Source of the DNA: JBBQSU01 sp038234815
GTDB lineage: Bacteria; Planctomycetota; Phycisphaerae; Tepidisphaerales; Tepidisphaeraceae
DNA: 13,275 bases
Assembly: GCA_038234815.1 (NCBI GenBank)
Contig: JBBQSU010000098.1
Location: 1 to 13,275 of the forward strand
Direction of reading: 5' to 3'
Every line of letters begins with the position of its first letter. Position 1 is the stretch's first letter. A model generated the notes under the pieces. The model was not told where the DNA came from. It did no database searches and saw only the letters and a list, made by a program, of their open reading frames with translations. Of this stretch, positions 7,695 to 13,275 are shown one piece after another. Made by a program: the position numbers and the translations under genes.

Positions 7695-8156
7695 ATGACT
7701 ACGACAGAACAGGGGGATTTTAAAAGCACGATCAATGATCTGATCGAGATCTGCCGCGATGGTGAAGAAGGCTTCAAGACCGCCGCAGAGAATGTGAAGG
7801 ATCCGGCGCTTCGGGCGGAATTTATGCAGTATAGCGACCAGCGGCGGAACTTCGCCTCGGACCTGCGCGGCGCGCTGGAATCCACCGGTGAGACGCCCGC
7901 GGATCACTCAACTGTTGCCGGCACGCTGCACCGTGGCTGGATGCACATCAAGCAGGCTCTGGCCAGCAACGACAACAAAGCTGTGCTTGCTGAATGCGAG
8001 CGCGGCGAGGATTACGCCGTTGAGGCGTATGAGAAAGCAGCCAGCGCCAGCTTGCCCCGGCCGTTTAAAGAAATGGTTGAGTCGGAATATGCCGACGTCC
8101 GCCGGACGCACGACCGCGTGCGCAGTCTGCGCGATCAATGGAAAGCTGTGGACTGA
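7695..8156 (+). CDS. DUF2383 (PA2169-type) four-helix-bundle protein
   Basis: The product is 153 residues from the ATG at 7695, preceded by AAGGAG with 8-base spacing. The open frame extends upstream to 7467, but that part has no ribosome binding site and no family resemblance. The sequence is all helical and hydrophilic: TINDLIEICRDGEEGF at the start, then LRAEFMQYSDQRRNFASDLR, TLHRGWMHIKQAL and a final helix with DVRRTHDRVRSLRDQW. This matches the ferritin-like DUF2383/PA2169 family, whose usual length is about 150. Its function is not established. The acidic and His positions invite a metal-binding guess, but the sequence alone does not show a metal site. There is no signal peptide, so it is cytoplasmic. 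It starts a run of small stress-type genes. Confidence 0.85.
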   Translation: MTTTEQGDFKSTINDLIEICRDGEEGFKTAAENVKDPALRAEFMQYSDQRRNFASDLRGALESTGETPADHSTVAGTLHRGWMHIKQALASNDNKAVLAECERGEDYAVEAYEKAASASLPRPFKEMVESEYADVRRTHDRVRSLRDQWKAVD

Positions 8157-8177
8157 TTTCGGTAACTGAACAATCTT

Positions 8178-8219
8178 CCCGCTGTTCCAGCGCTGGTGTC
8201 AGCGCTGCCCGGCAGCGGG
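8178..8219 (+). other. Strong stem-loop in the 5' region of the DUF1328 gene
   Basis: An outer stem CCCGCTG (8178-8184) pairs with CAGCGGG (8213-8219). Inside it, two copies of the self-complementary CAGCGCTG (8188-8195, 8200-8207) pair across a GTGT loop. No T-run follows. It may act as an RNA structure between the DUF2383 and DUF1328 messages, for processing, stability or translation control. Confidence 0.45.
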
Positions 8220-8241
8220 GCACTAACTTGTGAGGTACATC

Positions 8242-8427
8242 ATGTTGTATTACGCCGTTGTATTTTTTGTTATTGCGGTCATCGCGGCCATCTTCGGCTT
8301 TGGAAACATCGCCGCCGGCGCCTCGAGCATCGCCCAGGTTTTGTTCTTCATTTTCCTGGTTCTCTTTGTCGTCTCGCTGGTTTATGCGTTGTTTACTGGC
8401 AAAGGCCCGCGTGGCCCGGTCGTTTGA
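8242..8427 (+). CDS. YtjA/DUF1328-family small membrane protein
   Basis: The product is 61 residues from ATG 8242, with TGAGG 6 bases upstream; a GTG at 8230 would add four residues but would use that same stretch as coding sequence. Two membrane helices fill nearly the whole chain: about 2-20 (YYAVVFFVIAVIAAIFGFG) and about 30-51 (IAQVLFFIFLVLFVVSLVYA). They are joined by a short GNIAAGASS turn typical of the YtjA family (FGFGGIA-type motif). A basic Gly-Pro tail follows. This is an inner-membrane protein of unknown biochemical role, often found next to stress-response genes. It lies 85 bases after the DUF2383 gene and probably shares its transcript. Confidence 0.88.
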   Translation: MLYYAVVFFVIAVIAAIFGFGNIAAGASSIAQVLFFIFLVLFVVSLVYALFTGKGPRGPVV

Positions 8428-8486
8428 CCGCAAGGCCATTAGCGACCATGAGAGACAGGGAAGGAATCTTTTTCGAAAGGCACTTT

Positions 8487-8849
8487 ATGCGATCTGTTTA
8501 TTTCTCGACGTTACCGGCGCTGCTTTTGGCCGGATTTCTCGCCGCCGGGTGTGCAACTAGCACGAACCTTGGCGACACATCTCCGGATATCACGCTGCAC
8601 GCTTCTTCCAAAAGCGTCTTCGTCGGTGATACGGTAACTTTGTCAGCCAATAGTCAGAATTTGTTGGGGAAGGACGCCAGGGTGGAATGGCAATGCCCTG
8701 GTGGCAAAGTGCAGACCGCCGAGGAAGGCCGCATGGCGCGGGTGGTGTTCAGTCAGCCCGGCAGTTTCAGCGTCGCTGCAGTTCTGATGGTCGATGGCCG
8801 AGAGGTCAAGCGCGAATCAGAACTGATCGAAGTGAAAAAGCTGCCGTAA
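8487..8849 (+). CDS. Small lipoprotein with an Ig/PKD-like domain
   Basis: The product is 120 residues from ATG 8487, with GAAAGG 6 bases upstream; an in-frame ATG at 8448 would place charged residues before the signal and is less likely. The signal peptide MRSVYFSTLPALLLAG ends in the lipobox LAAGC, so the cysteine at about residue 22 should be lipidated and the protein membrane-anchored. The mature part has alternating beta-strand character (ITLHASSKSVFVGDTVTLSA, VEWQCPGGKV, ARVVFSQPGSFSVAAVLM), which resembles a single bacterial Ig-like or PKD fold used for binding. The ligand is unknown. It follows the YtjA gene by 59 bases, so it is probably in the same operon. Confidence 0.75.
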   Translation: MRSVYFSTLPALLLAGFLAAGCATSTNLGDTSPDITLHASSKSVFVGDTVTLSANSQNLLGKDARVEWQCPGGKVQTAEEGRMARVVFSQPGSFSVAAVLMVDGREVKRESELIEVKKLP

Positions 8850-8902
8850 ATGGAGAACCGATTTTCATGGAGGATCGCCATGGCCCGGTGAAGGCATAAG
8901 GT

Positions 8903-9585
8903 GTGGAGCTTCGAACCCACAGCAGCTTATGGGCTGCGCATCCTCCCGCACCCTTGGAAACGGCTCGGGTTTCAAAGGACTTACGGTGTGATGTGCTGGT
9001 CGTGGGTTCAGGAATCTCCGGCGCCATGGTCGCGTTCCACTTGGCTGAAGCCGGTCTGGACGTGGTCGTTATCGACCGCAGGGCCTTAGCCACCGGATCC
9101 ACTCCGGACTCCACCGGCTTGATTATGTACGAGCCGGACGAAACTTTGGTTGACCTGCAAAAGCGGCTCGGGCCAGACAAGGCCCGTGCCGCTTATTTGC
9201 AATGCCATCGCGCAGTTCAAGAGCTTGTTGCGCTGACCCTTTGGACGGACCTGGACAACGACGGGATCGGCTCAAGGCTCAGGCCGATCTGCTGCTGGAA
9301 AAACTCCAGGCCACCGTCGATCTGCCGACGGTGCGCGCTGATTACACCTGGGCCGGCGTGTTTGCCACTACGCCCGACGGTCTGCCGTATATTGGCTCGC
9401 TTCCCAACGGCCACAAGAACATACAGTATGCCTTCACCTTCGGCGGAAATGGCATGACGTTCAGTTTTCTGGCCGGGTCGATCATCCGCGACAACATCCT
9501 CAAGCGTCGCAACGCCCCGGCGGAGCCTTTCTCTTCCGATCGATTTTGCTTGGCCAATACTGAGGGTGCGTCACTACGGGGGTAA
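8903..9585 (+). pseudogene. Broken FAD-dependent oxidoreductase (DAAO/DadA-like)
   Basis: Two parts of one enzyme lie in different frames. The first, from GTG 8903, contains the FAD-binding Rossmann motif VLVVGSGISGAMVAFHLAEAG and VVVIDRR, then GSTPDSTGLIMYEPDE, and stays protein-like to about 9240-9265. After about 9275 the homology continues in another frame: ADYTWAGVFATTPDGLPYIG, then FGGNGMTFSFLAGSIIRD, the typical C-terminal end of glycine/D-amino-acid oxidases. Intact family members have about 370-450 residues; here only about 115 plus 100 are left, so most of the substrate domain is deleted and the frame is shifted. The first frame alone would give a 184-residue product without the C-terminal FAD contacts. 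It is almost certainly inactive. Confidence 0.82.
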
Positions 9586-9630
9586 GGCCCCATCGGGGAA
9601 TTCATCGTAGCGCTTGCTTAAAACCCGGCA

Positions 9631-9662
9631 GTGCCTTCAGACCTGCCCTTATGTCAAGGCAC
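9631..9662 (+). other. Hairpin upstream of the 37-residue membrane peptide gene
   Basis: GTGCCTT (9631-9637) and AAGGCAC (9656-9662) form a perfect 7-bp stem around an 18-base loop, about 45 bases before the next start codon. It has no T-run. It could be a leader structure or a chance repeat. Confidence 0.25.
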
Positions 9663-9706
9663 CTCTAGCGGTACCTAAACTCTCACGTCTCTAACACGGA
9701 GTATGT

Positions 9707-9820
9707 ATGGAAATCATGTTGCTGGCTGCCGCGGGCTATTCACTGTTGTATCTGCTTTTTGGTGGCGGCCTATTTGGCGCGGTGGTGATCTTCGTGATCG
9801 CCAAGATGCTGGGAAAGTGA
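9707..9820 (+). CDS. 37-residue single-span membrane peptide
   Basis: An ATG at 9707 opens 37 codons reading MEIMLLAAAGYSLLYLL, then FGGGLFGAVVIFVIAKMLGK and a stop. ACGGAG lies 6 bases upstream. Nearly the whole chain is hydrophobic with a Gly-rich centre and a basic end, as expected for one membrane helix or a tight helical hairpin. An overlapping frame from ATG 9703 gives a Trp/Arg-rich product without membrane character and is less likely. I do not recognise the family. It is flanked by a hairpin terminator (9848-9871) and lies among stress-type small genes. Confidence 0.6.
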   Translation: MEIMLLAAAGYSLLYLLFGGGLFGAVVIFVIAKMLGK

Positions 9821-9847
9821 TGCCCGACTGAAGTGGGTCAGGCAAGG

Positions 9848-9871
9848 CCCCAGTCAAACTGGGGAAGTTTT
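9848..9871 (+). terminator. Probable intrinsic terminator after the membrane peptide
   Basis: CCCCAGT pairs with ACTGGGG (7 bp, loop CAA), followed after three bases by TTTT. It begins 28 bases after the stop codon at 9820 and suggests that the glycine-zipper gene has its own promoter. Confidence 0.55.
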
Positions 9872-9909
9872 ACTGACTGTCCGGTTATCCGGAGGCTTCT
9901 AAAATTATA

Positions 9910-9939
9910 TATCGCGTGCGATAGAGTTCAGTGTGAACT
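9910..9939. repeat. Two adjacent palindromes upstream of the glycine-zipper gene
   Basis: TATCGC-GT-GCGATA (9910-9923) and AGTTCA-GTG-TGAACT (9925-9939) are perfect inverted repeats placed one base apart. They follow an AT-rich stretch and end 40 bases before the ATG at 9980. They are candidate operator sites. The CGATAG core recalls the palindrome at 7556-7574, but the match is short. Confidence 0.4.
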
Positions 9940-9979
9940 TTGCCAGGCGAGAATGCGGAAAACTGATTGGAGAACGGTC

Positions 9980-10582
9980 ATGGAAAAGACAAAACGAGAA
10001 CGTGAAGACGAACGAAACAACATCAAGGATCGCGACCGGGACAGCAATCCCGATGCGATCACCGGTGCACCGGGTTCGCATCCGGTGGGTACAGGCGTAG
10101 GCGCTGCGGTCGGTGGCGCTGCCGCTGCTGCTGCTGGCGCTGCGGCCGGTGCGGCTATGGGGTCGGTCGTGCCCGGCGCCGGTACGGTCGTTGGCGGCGT
10201 GATCGGTGCGGTGGTGGGCGCGGTGGGCGGCGGCTATGCCGGCAAGGGCATCGCTGAGAAAGTCGACCCGACCGCTGAAGACGCATACTGGCGAAGCGAG
10301 TATCAGCGCCGGCCTTATTACGATTCTTCGCTGGATTACGACGTCGATTATGCACCGGCCTATCGCTACGGCGTCTCCAGCTATTCCCAACACCAGGGTC
10401 GCAACTTCAAAGACGTTGAAACCGACCTTCAAACGGGCTGGGATAAGTCGCGGTCGCAGAGCCATTTGAGCTGGGACAAGGCCAAGGACGCTACCCGAGA
10501 TGCCTGGGACCGCTTAAAAGATAGCACCGCCCGGTCGACTGGGACGAAAGACCGGACTGGCGACACGTCACGGCGGCCATAA
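9980..10582 (+). CDS. Glycine-zipper protein of unknown function
   Basis: The product is 200 residues from ATG 9980, preceded by TTGGAGA at suitable spacing; the frame is open upstream to 9833 but without coding character. The N-terminus (1-25) is highly charged. Residues about 36-92 are almost only Gly, Ala and Val with many GxxxG steps (GTGVGAAVGG, GAAAGAAMGS, GGVIGAVVGAVGGG), a glycine zipper that can pack as helical membrane hairpins. The motif EKVDPTAEDAYWR follows, then a Tyr/Asp-rich part and a hydrophilic helical tail with repeated W-D pairs (GWDKSRSQSHLSWDKAKDATRDAWDRL). Proteins with this order occur widely in soil bacteria beside DUF2383 and YtjA genes. No signal peptide is visible. 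A membrane-associated stress role is inferred from context only. Confidence 0.75.
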   Translation: MEKTKREREDERNNIKDRDRDSNPDAITGAPGSHPVGTGVGAAVGGAAAAAAGAAAGAAMGSVVPGAGTVVGGVIGAVVGAVGGGYAGKGIAEKVDPTAEDAYWRSEYQRRPYYDSSLDYDVDYAPAYRYGVSSYSQHQGRNFKDVETDLQTGWDKSRSQSHLSWDKAKDATRDAWDRLKDSTARSTGTKDRTGDTSRRP

Positions 10583-10626
10583 ACTATGAACGGGTCGAAA
10601 GCGACCTCGTCATAGACAAATTCAAA

Positions 10627-10669
10627 CGCGCCGGTTTTTCTTGCGGGGAAGACCGGCGCGGTCCTTTTT
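10627..10669. terminator. Terminator shared by two convergent genes
   Basis: CGCGCCGGT (10627-10635) pairs perfectly with ACCGGCGCG (10652-10660), with extra pairing possible inside the loop (TCTT with AAGA). On the plus strand CCTTTTTA follows. On the minus strand the stem is followed by a weaker TTTGAATTTG. It lies between the glycine-zipper gene and the stop codon of the third response regulator, which it overlaps by two bases, and may serve both. Confidence 0.75.
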
Positions 10670-11378
10670 ATGGCTTCTGCGATAGAACCCACTCGACAGC
10701 CCGACGCGCCAAGTCTCCCCGACCGTCAAGGCCCAGCTTTTGCTTGATCCGCTGGCGATAAACATCCACCGTCTTCATGCTGATCGACAGTTTTTCCGCG
10801 ATTTCCCGGCTGGTTTTTCCTGAACCGATCATGGCGAACACGGTGCGCTCGCGGTTCGACAGACGGTCGGCTTCGGAGGCCGCATGAACCAATTCCTGTT
10901 TGGACAGGCGCTTAAACAGGGGGTCCGAAATTGTCTCCGAAAGGTGAATTTTCCCCGCCAATATCCCCCGAATCGCCTGCAGCATCACCGACGGATCTTC
11001 GCTTTTACTCACATACCCGCTCGCTCCGGCGCGAAGGCTTCGTTCGGCATACAGCCATTCGTCGTGAGCGGATAAAATCAGCACCTTTATAGCCGGATCG
11101 ATTTCCCTCATGGGCGCGATCAGGTTCAGCCCGGCCATCTCGCCGTCAAACATCAAATCCAGAATGACCAGCTTTGGGTTGTGTTGCTTAACGAGTTCCA
11201 GAGCAGTGACGCTATCACAGGCTTCCCCACACACGAACAGGTCCGACTGATTGGCCAAAATCCGCTTCAACGCCAAGCGGATAAGGGGATGGTCTTCAAC
11301 AAGAAGCACCGCAATTTTCTCGCCCGATCGGTCCACGTCCTTGGCCCTTGTAAAGACAACTTTTAAGAGCACCGTCAT
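10668..11378 (-). CDS. Orphan NarL/FixJ-family response regulator
   Basis: The product is 236 residues. After about 20 leader residues, the receiver has the acidic pair E28/D29, phosphoacceptor D74 in LVILDLMFDG, S103 in LILSAHDE and K125 in GYVSK. The LuxR-type helix-turn-helix follows at about 170-230 (LSNRERTVFAMIGSGK, REIAEKLSISMKTVDVYRQRIKQKL). It resembles the regulator at 6726-7448 in order and motifs (GxExxAERxLRAGAxGYV-type region), so the two are probably paralogs. No kinase gene adjoins it; the hybrid kinase 4 kb away could serve it. The ATG at 11378 lacks a clear Shine-Dalgarno sequence, so the true start may be a little downstream. It faces the glycine-zipper gene tail to tail. 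Confidence 0.9.
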   Translation of the reverse strand: MTVLLKVVFTRAKDVDRSGEKIAVLLVEDHPLIRLALKRILANQSDLFVCGEACDSVTALELVKQHNPKLVILDLMFDGEMAGLNLIAPMREIDPAIKVLILSAHDEWLYAERSLRAGASGYVSKSEDPSVMLQAIRGILAGKIHLSETISDPLFKRLSKQELVHAASEADRLSNRERTVFAMIGSGKTSREIAEKLSISMKTVDVYRQRIKQKLGLDGRGDLARRAVEWVLSQKP

Positions 11379-11655
11379 ACCAAAAATTCCGACGGAAGTA
11401 TGTCATTCATATGGCTTTTTGCGGAAATCATACCTTCGATGACCTATTAGTTAGTTGCATCCATTTCGGTCGATGGGCTACTTTTCGGATGATACATTCC
11501 AAGTTTTGGGTTAGATTCTTAGCTTTTTAGCTGTTATGCACCCTTCGCTCATGCGATTATCTGACTCCTGGCAGCTTTTTCCTTGCAACGCTCCGTCAAC
11601 ACTTCCATAATCAAAAATCGGATGATGATATGCGATTAAGCGTGTCGGTTCGGTA

Positions 11656-11683
11656 TTGGACGATTTGCGTGTGATTTTATATT
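11656..11683 (+). promoter_or_regulatory. Probable sigma70-type promoter of the hydrogenase gene
   Basis: TTGGAC (11656-11661) and TATATT (11678-11683) are 16 bases apart. Transcription would start about 11690, leaving a leader of only some 13 bases before the ATG at 11703. That fits the lack of a Shine-Dalgarno sequence there and suggests a nearly leaderless message. Confidence 0.45.
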
Positions 11684-11699
11684 TGTGAATTTTTTCACT
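11684..11699. promoter_or_regulatory. CRP/FNR-like palindrome at the hydrogenase promoter
   Basis: TGTGA, six bases and TCACT match nine of ten positions of the known CRP-type consensus TGTGA-N6-TCACA. The site touches the -10 element and covers the expected transcription start, a position that usually blocks polymerase. A CRP/FNR-superfamily protein is therefore a candidate repressor; the identity of the regulator is unknown. Confidence 0.4.
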
Positions 11700-11702
11700 A
11701 AT

Positions 11703-13275
11703 ATGCGGGTTCCAAGACGAGAATTTCTCATAAAGAGTGGGGCGGTAGCGCTTGGCTTGGCCGCAGCCAGCGACGCACAGGCCGCGCACGCACCCGTCGA
11801 TGCCCCCAAGGATGCCTGGGGTGTACTGGTCGATTTGTCCGAATGCGTCGGCTGCCGCCTGTGTGAATTCGCCTGCAAAAAATCCAACGACATCGAACCG
11901 GGATCACTCAAGTCTTACGACGATCAGTCCGTCTTCCGAGCCAATCGCCGGCCCGCCAACTCCGCGTTCACCGTCATCAATGCCTGGAAACCCGACCCAG
12001 CCGGAAAGCCCGTTTACGCCAAGGTCAACTGCCTGCATTGCAATCACCCCGCGTGTGCCTCGGCCTGCATCGTCGGCGCCATTCAGAAGCAGCCAAATGG
12101 CGCCGTCACCTATGATGCCTGGAAATGCATCGGCTGCCGCTACTGCATGGTCGCCTGTCCTTTCCAGATTCCCACCTACGAATACGACGACGTTCTGGCC
12201 CCGCGGGTGCGGAAATGCGAATTTTGTTTCGGCCGAACCGATGCCGCCCATCCCCCGGCCTGCGTGAAGGAATGCCCGCGTCAGGTGATGCGCTTCGGCC
12301 GGCGCGATAAACTGCTGGAACTGGCCCACGAACTTATCAGAGAACATCCCGAAAAGTACGTCAACCATATTTATGGTGAGCATGAAGTGGGGGGGACAAG
12401 CTGGATGTACCTCTCGCCGGTGCCTTTCGAGCAAGCGGGGTTTTTGACGCTTGGGACGGCGGCTCCGCCGGCTTTGACAGAAGCCATCCAGCATGGTGTG
12501 TTCAAGCATTGGATCGCGCCGCTCAGTTGGTACGGCTTTCTTTCAACGATGTACTGGTGGACGGGTCGCCGGGGCAAGGTGGCCATGAAGCACGGCACCC
12601 CGCACCTGCCCGCGCAACATGCTCATCACGGCCAGCCAGCGCCGGCTAATCTAGCCCATGCTGCGGGTGGATCGATAACGAGCGAAGCAAATCAAGGTCC
12701 TCAGCAAGCGCATCGCGCCGAAACGCAGGCCTGGCCCGGCGGTTCGTCCGGCGCGGTTGGTCTGCTGGATGAGCCTTCATGCAATTCCACCGCGATTGAG
12801 CAAGTGCTGGATCGATCTGCCGAGGCCGCAGGCGATGGTCAACATGACGCAGCCCATTCTGGCGCGCAGGGCGCCCATGATGGAGACAATTCTGGCGCCC
12901 ATGATACCCATGACGGGCATGAAGACCTCGCGGCCCCGGTCGATGCCAAGATTTTCACCCCGGGCGTGTGGTTCCTGATTTCACTGGTTTTGGTCGGCGT
13001 GGGGTTTGGACTGTATCGCTTTATTTTCGGTCTGGGCGCTGCGACCAATCTCGATCAGGAACATCCCTGGGGCCTCTGGATCGCCATGGACGTGGGTAGC
13101 GGAATCGCCTTGGCCGGCGGGGGGTTTGTCACTGCGGCCCTGGTGCATATTTTCCATCGGCATCACTATCACGCCATCGCCCGTTCGGCGCTTCTGACGG
13201 CGCTGCTGGGCTATACCTTTTATGTTCCCGGCCTGCTCGCCGACATTGGCCGCTGGTACAACATCTGGCATCCCA
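11703..13275 (+). CDS. HybA-HybB fusion: Tat-exported 4x[4Fe-4S] ferredoxin joined to NrfD-type membrane subunit (3' partial)
   Basis: The frame is open for 524 codons and runs off the right edge. Residues 1-30 form a Tat signal (VPRREFLIKSGAVALGLAAA). Sixteen cysteines in four groups (48/51/54/58, 110/113/118/122, 142/145/148/152, 172/175/187/191) should hold four [4Fe-4S] clusters as in HybA. Residues about 260-290 (AIQHGVFKHWIAPLSWYGF) match the C-terminal membrane anchor of HybA. Instead of a stop, a linker of about 120 residues with 13 histidines follows. From about 420 the chain resembles HybB: helix at 422-438, FIFGLGAATNLDQEHPWGLW, ALAGGGFVTAALVHIF, GRWYNIWHP. In hydrogenase 2 these two subunits pass electrons between the NiFe dimer and the quinone pool. 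Here they would be one chain at the membrane. The catalytic subunits should lie nearby, beyond the window. No Shine-Dalgarno sequence is seen. A related DMSO-reductase-type module is an alternative. Confidence 0.88.
   Translation, partial: MRVPRREFLIKSGAVALGLAAASDAQAAHAPVDAPKDAWGVLVDLSECVGCRLCEFACKKSNDIEPGSLKSYDDQSVFRANRRPANSAFTVINAWKPDPAGKPVYAKVNCLHCNHPACASACIVGAIQKQPNGAVTYDAWKCIGCRYCMVACPFQIPTYEYDDVLAPRVRKCEFCFGRTDAAHPPACVKECPRQVMRFGRRDKLLELAHELIREHPEKYVNHIYGEHEVGGTSWMYLSPVPFEQAGFLTLGTAAPPALTEAIQHGVFKHWIAPLSWYGFLSTMYWWTGRRGKVAMKHGTPHLPAQHAHHGQPAPANLAHAAGGSITSEANQGPQQAHRAETQAWPGGSSGAVGLLDEPSCNSTAIEQVLDRSAEAAGDGQHDAAHSGAQGAHDGDNSGAHDTHDGHEDLAAPVDAKIFTPGVWFLISLVLVGVGFGLYRFIFGLGAATNLDQEHPWGLWIAMDVGSGIALAGGGFVTAALVHIFHRHHYHAIARSALLTALLGYTFYVPGLLADIGRWYNIWHP

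Larger units (their letters stand above)
11379..11702. other. Intergenic region between divergent regulator and hydrogenase genes
   Basis: No gene is supported here. It is AT-richer than its surroundings, especially at the right end, where the promoter and palindrome listed separately lie. It must also hold the promoter of the minus-strand regulator, but I could not place that. Confidence 0.6.

Noticed and set aside
9833..9979. N-terminal extension of the glycine-zipper protein
   Set aside because: It would translate through a terminator hairpin and two palindromes; the ATG at 9980 has its own TTGGAGA.
10681..10690. GATAGAACCC shared with the intergenic site at 7502-7511
   Set aside because: This copy lies in the coding end of the third regulator, and a 10-base match is weak evidence of a shared operator.

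Overview
The window is about 13.3 kb of moderately high-GC bacterial DNA. The gene families fit a soil or freshwater Planctomycetota-type bacterium, perhaps of the Phycisphaerae: a secreted heparinase-like lyase, a stand-alone Hanks-type kinase, NarL-type regulators, PRC-barrel, DUF2383, YtjA and glycine-zipper small proteins, and a Hyb-type membrane hydrogenase module. This assignment is inferred from gene content only; there is no marker gene besides one tRNA.

Layout. Positions 1-388 hold no firm gene; two short coding-like stretches on the minus strand touch the left edge. A secreted heparinase II/III-like protein (389-2245, +) is followed by a tRNA-Phe(GAA) on the minus strand with its own promoter. 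A soluble serine/threonine kinase (2825-3706, +) comes next. An exported protein with two PRC-barrel domains joined by a methionine-rich tandem-repeat linker (3932-5158, +) ends at a very strong intrinsic terminator.

The centre is a two-component and stress block. On the minus strand, a NarL-type response regulator (6726-7448) and a histidine kinase carrying a C-terminal receiver (5320-6714) form a two-gene operon. Running away from it on the plus strand are a DUF2383 four-helix-bundle protein, a YtjA/DUF1328 membrane peptide, a small lipoprotein, a broken FAD-dependent oxidoreductase, a 37-residue membrane peptide and a glycine-zipper protein. This run ends at a hairpin shared with a convergent third regulator (10668-11378, -). 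The regulators plausibly control the small envelope and stress proteins, but that rests on position and on palindromes in the upstream regions.

The right end (11703 to the edge) is the most unusual gene. It is one open frame joining a Tat-exported HybA-type four-cluster ferredoxin to the start of a HybB/NrfD-type membrane subunit through a histidine-rich linker. A sigma70-like promoter and a CRP/FNR-like palindrome sit directly upstream. The frame leaves the window before the membrane part ends.
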